NCBI GenBank assembly: GCA_031551275.1
Contig: JAVBNX010000003.1
Coordinates: 1-64,000 of the forward strand
DNA: 64,000 nucleotides
Source: JAVBMJ01 sp031551275
GTDB lineage: Bacteria > Bacteroidota > Bacteroidia > Bacteroidales > Rikenellaceae
Direction of reading: 5' to 3'
Positions 60,923-64,000 of the stretch are shown here, one piece after another; within the stretch, counting starts at the first letter, position 1; each line of letters begins with the position of its first letter. The notes under the pieces are model-generated. The model was given only the letters and a program-made list of their open reading frames with translations. It was not told the origin of the DNA and searched no databases. The position numbers and the translations under genes were made by a program.

Positions 60923-61864
60923 TTAGAGGACCTTGAGCTCTGTGAGGATGTCGTTCGTGGCACGGACGGCCTTCGCGCTCTTCTCGAAGAGTTCCTTTTC
61001 GGCGGGGGTAAGCTTGATCTTGAGGACCTTTTCGACGCCCTTGCGGCCGATCACGGCGGGTGCTCCGATGCAGATATCCTCCTGGCCGTACTCGCCTTTG
61101 AGCATAACGCACGAGGGGATTACCTTCTTCTGGTCGCGCAGGATGCTCTCGACCACGTAGGCTCCGGCGGCGCCGGGTGCGTACCAGGCCGAGGTGCCCA
61201 GCAAAGAGGTCAGGGTCGCACCGCCGACCATGGTGTCCTTAACGACCTTCTCGGCCACGGCGGATTTAATGAACTCCTTGGCGGGGATGCCTTTGTAGGT
61301 GGCTTTGTCGATCAGCGGAACCATCGTGGTGTCGCCGTGTCCGCCGATCACGATGCCTTCCACCTCGTTGATGTTGGCGTCCAGGGCGATGCTCAGGTTG
61401 TATTTGAACCTCGCGCTGTCCAGCAGGCCGCCCATACCGAAGACGCGGTTGCGGGGCAGGCCGGAGATCTTAGCTGCCAGGTAGGTCATGGTGTCCATCG
61501 GGTTGGATATGATCAGCACGATGGCCTTGGGCGAGTGCTTCAAAACGTTCTCCACCACGCCCTTGACGATGCCGGCGTTCACGCCGATCAGCTCCTCGCG
61601 GCTCATGCCCGGTTTGCGGGGCATACCCGAGGTAATGACTACCACATCGGACCCTGCGGTCGCGGCGTAGTCGTTGGTCACGCCCCTGACTTTGGTGTCG
61701 AAACCACACAGGGTGGCGGTTTGCATAATGTCCATCGCTTTGCCTTCGGCGTAGCCCTCGCGGATGTCAAGAAGGACTACTTCGCTGGCGATCTCTTTGA
61801 CTGCCAGCACATCGGCGCACGTGGCGCCTACGTTACCGGCGCCAACCACTGTTACTTTTCCCAT
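60923..61864 (-). CDS. mdh: Malate dehydrogenase (LDH-like)
   Basis: NAD-dependent interconversion of malate and oxaloacetate, in the reductive branch that makes succinate in Bacteroidetes. 313 residues: GAGNVGATCADVLA nucleotide motif, the substrate-binding arginine in MPRKPGMSREEL, SNPMDTMTY and the catalytic histidine in GGHGDTTMVP. It is of the [LDH-like] MDH class. 13 nt after gcvH. Confidence 0.96.
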   Translation of the reverse strand: MGKVTVVGAGNVGATCADVLAVKEIASEVVLLDIREGYAEGKAMDIMQTATLCGFDTKVRGVTNDYAATAGSDVVVITSGMPRKPGMSREELIGVNAGIVKGVVENVLKHSPKAIVLIISNPMDTMTYLAAKISGLPRNRVFGMGGLLDSARFKYNLSIALDANINEVEGIVIGGHGDTTMVPLIDKATYKGIPAKEFIKSAVAEKVVKDTMVGGATLTSLLGTSAWYAPGAAGAYVVESILRDQKKVIPSCVMLKGEYGQEDICIGAPAVIGRKGVEKVLKIKLTPAEKELFEKSAKAVRATNDILTELKVL

Positions 61865-61877
61865 TTTGTATTGATGA

Positions 61878-62255
61878 TTAACCTATTAACTTTTCGTATG
61901 CGGCTGCGTCGAGCAGCCCTGCGACCTGCGCAGGGTCGCTCATTTTGATCTTCACGATCCAGCCTTTGCCGTAGGGGTCGCTGTTGATCGCCTCGGGGTG
62001 GTCGTTCAGATCGGCGTTCAACTCAACCACCGTGCCCGATACGGGAGCGAAGGCGTCGGAGACCGTCTTGACGGCCTCGATCGACCCGAAAACGTCGCCG
62101 GCGGCAACAGTTGCGTCCAAGGTGGGGACGTCCACAAAAACAATATCGCCCAACTGGCTCTGGGCAAAATCGGTAATGCCGATAACGGCCAAATCGCCCT
62201 CCACGCGCAGCCACTCGTGCTCGGGGGAGTATTTCAGATCGGACGGAAGATTCAT
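61878..62255 (-). CDS. gcvH: Glycine cleavage system H protein
   Basis: Carries the lipoyl-linked aminomethyl group between the other glycine cleavage enzymes. Start at 62255 gives 125 residues; the longer frame runs into the repeat. The lipoyl lysine lies in GSIEAVKTVSDAFAPVSG, flanked by HEWLRVEGDLAVIGITDFAQSQLGDIVFVD. No gcvT or gcvP nearby. lipA and lipB, which supply the cofactor, are at 7.5-9.2 kb. Confidence 0.97.
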   Translation of the reverse strand: MNLPSDLKYSPEHEWLRVEGDLAVIGITDFAQSQLGDIVFVDVPTLDATVAAGDVFGSIEAVKTVSDAFAPVSGTVVELNADLNDHPEAINSDPYGKGWIVKIKMSDPAQVAGLLDAAAYEKLIG

Positions 62256-62283
62256 TGCGTCGGATTTTTTAGGATTGATCCGG

Positions 62284-62291
62284 CAAAGATA
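62284..62291 (-). promoter_or_regulatory. -7 promoter element of gcvH-mdh
   Basis: TATCTTTG on the minus strand, 28 nt before the gcvH ATG. Confidence 0.75.
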
Positions 62292-62354
62292 GTATTTTTT
62301 TGTTAGTTGATTAACAATTCGGGGAAAGATTGTGTGATGGGGGGTATATATATA

Positions 62355-62956
62355 AGGTAGAGGTAGGCGGTTGCTTCGTCCGGGCGAAATTGCGGTTGCG
62401 GGGAAAAGCGGTCGCCCCTCGCTGCTCGCGAGGACGCGGGGTACCATTTGGGCCTGATGGCCCATGTTGGTACTTGGGCCCGGGGCGGTGGGACCAACCC
62501 GCCTTGGCTCTACCTTTAAAAGTATGTTACGAATTAGCCCTAAGCCTGCACGGGGGATTCGCTTCACTCTCCCCCTTGCAGTCCGGTCCGATCACCCCTC
62601 TCTCCATCTCTCTCCCCTAACCGTAGGGGAGAGAGGGATATAAGGTGCTGCCGCTCCCGCTCTGGGTGCGGTTTCCGAGTCTGGAACAGTACCGCCCCGG
62701 CAACACCTTGCAGGGGAGAGGCAACGAGGGTCTGTTAGTCCCCCGACCAACTTAACAGTTGGGTGGCAATAAGGGACGGCCGGGCCGTGCAGGTAACTCA
62801 ATTATTCTTGGATTCGCGTCGGTCGCGGGCGCGCTGTGCGGAGAGTGCGGCAGATTTGGACGATCGTTCAGTCTTTCAAACCGGAGCGTACTTTTGTACG
62901 TGAGGATTTGGAAGCTGAAGGATCGTTAAAAGATGCCGTGCTATACGCGCAGCAAC
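62355..62956 (+). repeat. Long dispersed repeat, copy B
   Basis: Inverted counterpart of copy A (21715-22321), with about 600 bp of alternating conserved and variable blocks. Relative to A it has an insertion of roughly 30-45 bp near 62700-62750 and a shorter segment next to 62390. The 12-bp palindrome (62608-62635) and the internal-loop hairpin (62873-62914) are kept with compensatory changes. It begins 21 nt after the stop of kdsA, in the same relation to that gene as copy A has to araC. The 722-nt gap between gcvH and kdsA holds nothing else recognised. Confidence 0.8.
62873..62914 (+). other. Conserved hairpin of the repeat, copy B
   Basis: Outer stem CTTTCAAA/TTTGGAAG, internal loop CCGGAG against TGAGGA, inner stem CGTAC/GTACG and loop TTTT: as in copy A except the loop. 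Confidence 0.7.
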
Positions 62957-62977
62957 AAACCAGAGGGGAACCCGGGT

Positions 62978-63742
62978 TTACACCATCAAAGGAAGCAGAA
63001 CCGCCTCCAGATCCGCAAGTGCAATCGAATTTGCTGCGTCGGAGAGCGCTTTGTCTGGATCGGGGTGGGTTTCGAAGAAGAACCCGTTCGCGCCGAAGGC
63101 TTTGGCGGCCAGGGACATGGGAGGTGCGAAACGGCGGTCGCCGCCGGTGGCTCCGCCTGCCGCGCCGGGGCGCTGGACGCTGTGGGTGCAGTCCATGATG
63201 ACCCTCGGGACGATCTGCTTCATGTCGTCGATGTTGCGGAAGTCGACCACCAGGTTGTTGTAGCCGAAGCTGTTGCCGCGCTCGGTCAGCCAGACCTCTT
63301 TGGCTCCGCTCTCGGCCGCCTTCTGGGCGGGGTAGAACATATCCTGACCCGAAAGGAACTGGGCCTTTTTGATGTTGACGATCTTGCCGGTTTTGGCGGC
63401 GGCGACCAGCAGATCGGTCTGACGGCAGAGGAAAGCGGGGATCTGGACCACGTCGACCACCTCGCCCACGGGGGCGGCCTGCCACGACTCGTGGATGTCG
63501 GTGGTAAGCGGCAGGTTGTAGCGCTTGCCCGCGTCGGAGAGCATCTGAAGGCCCTTTTCCAACCCGGGGCCCCGGTAGGCTTTCAGCGAGGTGCGGTTGG
63601 CCTTGTCGAAGGAGGCTTTGAAGTAGATCTGCAGGCCGTACTTGTCCCGCAAACGGGCCACTTCGCGGGCGATGGCGTCCATCTGCTCGTCGCTCTCGAT
63701 CACACACGGACCGGCAATAAATAGGGGTTTAACGCTTTCCAT
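62978..63742 (-). CDS. kdsA: 3-deoxy-8-phosphooctulonate synthase
   Basis: KdsA condenses arabinose-5-phosphate with phosphoenolpyruvate to KDO-8-phosphate for LPS core synthesis. 254 residues with IAGPCVIESDEQ, FKASFDKANRTS, TDIHE, IPAFLCRQTDLL and the metal/substrate site CTHSVQRPG. Cysteine in AGPCVIES suggests the metal-dependent class. It starts inside the end of rmlB (14-nt overlap). Confidence 0.96.
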   Translation of the reverse strand: MESVKPLFIAGPCVIESDEQMDAIAREVARLRDKYGLQIYFKASFDKANRTSLKAYRGPGLEKGLQMLSDAGKRYNLPLTTDIHESWQAAPVGEVVDVVQIPAFLCRQTDLLVAAAKTGKIVNIKKAQFLSGQDMFYPAQKAAESGAKEVWLTERGNSFGYNNLVVDFRNIDDMKQIVPRVIMDCTHSVQRPGAAGGATGGDRRFAPPMSLAAKAFGANGFFFETHPDPDKALSDAANSIALADLEAVLLPLMV

Positions 63743-64000
63743 ACATCTTTTCGTAATAATGTCCGTACTCTCCGCTGGTCACTGAATCCAACCAGGCAGT
63801 GTTGTCCAGGTACCACCGCACGGTCTTGGCGATGCCCTCTTCGAATTGCAGGGAGGGTTCCCAGCCCAACTCCTCGTGGAGCTTGGTCGAGTCGATGGCG
63901 TACCTCAGGTCGTGGCCGCTGCGGTCCTTGACGTAGGTAATCAAATCCAACGAGCTGCCCGGTTCGCGGTCCAGGGCTTTGTCCGTTTCGCGGATCAGGA
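63729..64000 (-). CDS. rfbB: dTDP-glucose 4,6-dehydratase, C-terminal part
   Basis: The frame is open from the window edge (LIRETDKALDREPGSS) to the stop at 63729. The C-terminal sequence YVKDRSGHDLRYAIDSTKLHEELGWEP is that of RmlB, the enzyme that makes the 4-keto-6-deoxy intermediate of dTDP-L-rhamnose. The catalytic N-terminal part lies beyond the window. It overlaps kdsA by 14 nt, so LPS and O-antigen precursor genes are coupled. Confidence 0.92.
   Translation of the reverse strand, partial: LIRETDKALDREPGSSLDLITYVKDRSGHDLRYAIDSTKLHEELGWEPSLQFEEGIAKTVRWYLDNTAWLDSVTSGEYGHYYEKMYGKR

Noticed and set aside
62836..63198. Open frame overlapping repeat copy B and antisense to kdsA
   Set aside because: The first part reads through the conserved hairpin, but the rest is antisense to a firm kdsA. 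It is more likely a by-product of repeat conservation.

Overview
The window is chromosomal DNA of a GC-rich member of the Bacteroidales; an Alistipes-like or other Rikenellaceae genome is my best guess (inference). Evidence: promoters of the Bacteroidetes type (TAnnTTTG at about -7) before at least twenty genes, no regular Shine-Dalgarno sequences, and Bacteroidetes-typical genes (DUF4271 next to hemD, DUF4286, a HExxH protease of the DUF5117 type, a fused gamma-alpha KorA, an AraC-controlled rhaBAT cluster). Most of the window reads as core genome, densely packed in short operons with 4-nt stop/start overlaps.

Layout. 0-3.4 kb: end of an IS element (first 140 bases), then prmC-recX-M23 peptidase on the minus strand. 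3.4-10.9 kb: a small HEAT-like protein, a GAF/PAS histidine kinase, a TPP riboswitch with thiC, then lipA-lipB-recJ. 10.9-15.5 kb: an isolated five-gene minus-strand cassette resembling a phage tail module, with its own promoter and a 159-bp MITE-like insertion. 15.5-16.8 kb: two envelope proteins. 16.8-21.7 kb: rhaB-rhaA-rhaT and a divergent AraC regulator. 21.7-27.1 kb: a long repeat, ruvA, OmpH-like and YbbR-like proteins, coaE, folP, a LolD-type ATPase, DUF2400. 27.1-31.2 kb: a lower-GC pair, TerB-ABC-permease fusion plus lipoprotein. 31.3-41.2 kb: GH25 lysozyme, nadB, prfC, GNAT, an exported superoxide dismutase, a large metalloprotease, grpE, dnaJ. 41.2-44.6 kb: cysQ, a degenerate GH31 and DUF4286 facing rplU-rpmA. 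44.6-49.3 kb: an envelope operon with two tandem TPR paralogues and a flavin-reductase-like lipoprotein. 49.4-54.5 kb: acyl-ACP thioesterase and CoA-transferase facing korA-korB. 54.5-60.2 kb: a membrane protein, a second histidine kinase, a thioredoxin-like lipoprotein, DUF4271, hemD, rnpA, yidD. 60.2-64 kb: an OM barrel, mdh, gcvH, the second long repeat, kdsA and the 3' end of rmlB.

Functional links: lipA and lipB make the lipoyl group carried by GcvH; korAB, the CoA-transferase and mdh belong to anaerobic central carbon metabolism; kdsA and rmlB serve LPS and O-antigen sugars; rhaBAT-AraC takes up and begins catabolism of L-rhamnose.

The most interesting unexplained signal is a dispersed repeat family: two ~600-bp copies in inverted orientation (21.7 and 62.4 kb), one ~145-bp copy (26.2 kb) and one short fragment (39.8 kb). 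It starts within about 25 nt of a stop codon in the three main copies and contains a hairpin with an invariant internal loop and compensatory base changes. Other points of note are the orphan tail-like cassette, the MITE-like element, a long stem-loop ending two bases before the dnaJ start codon, and several genes whose -7 box lies only 4 nt before ATG, implying leaderless mRNAs.
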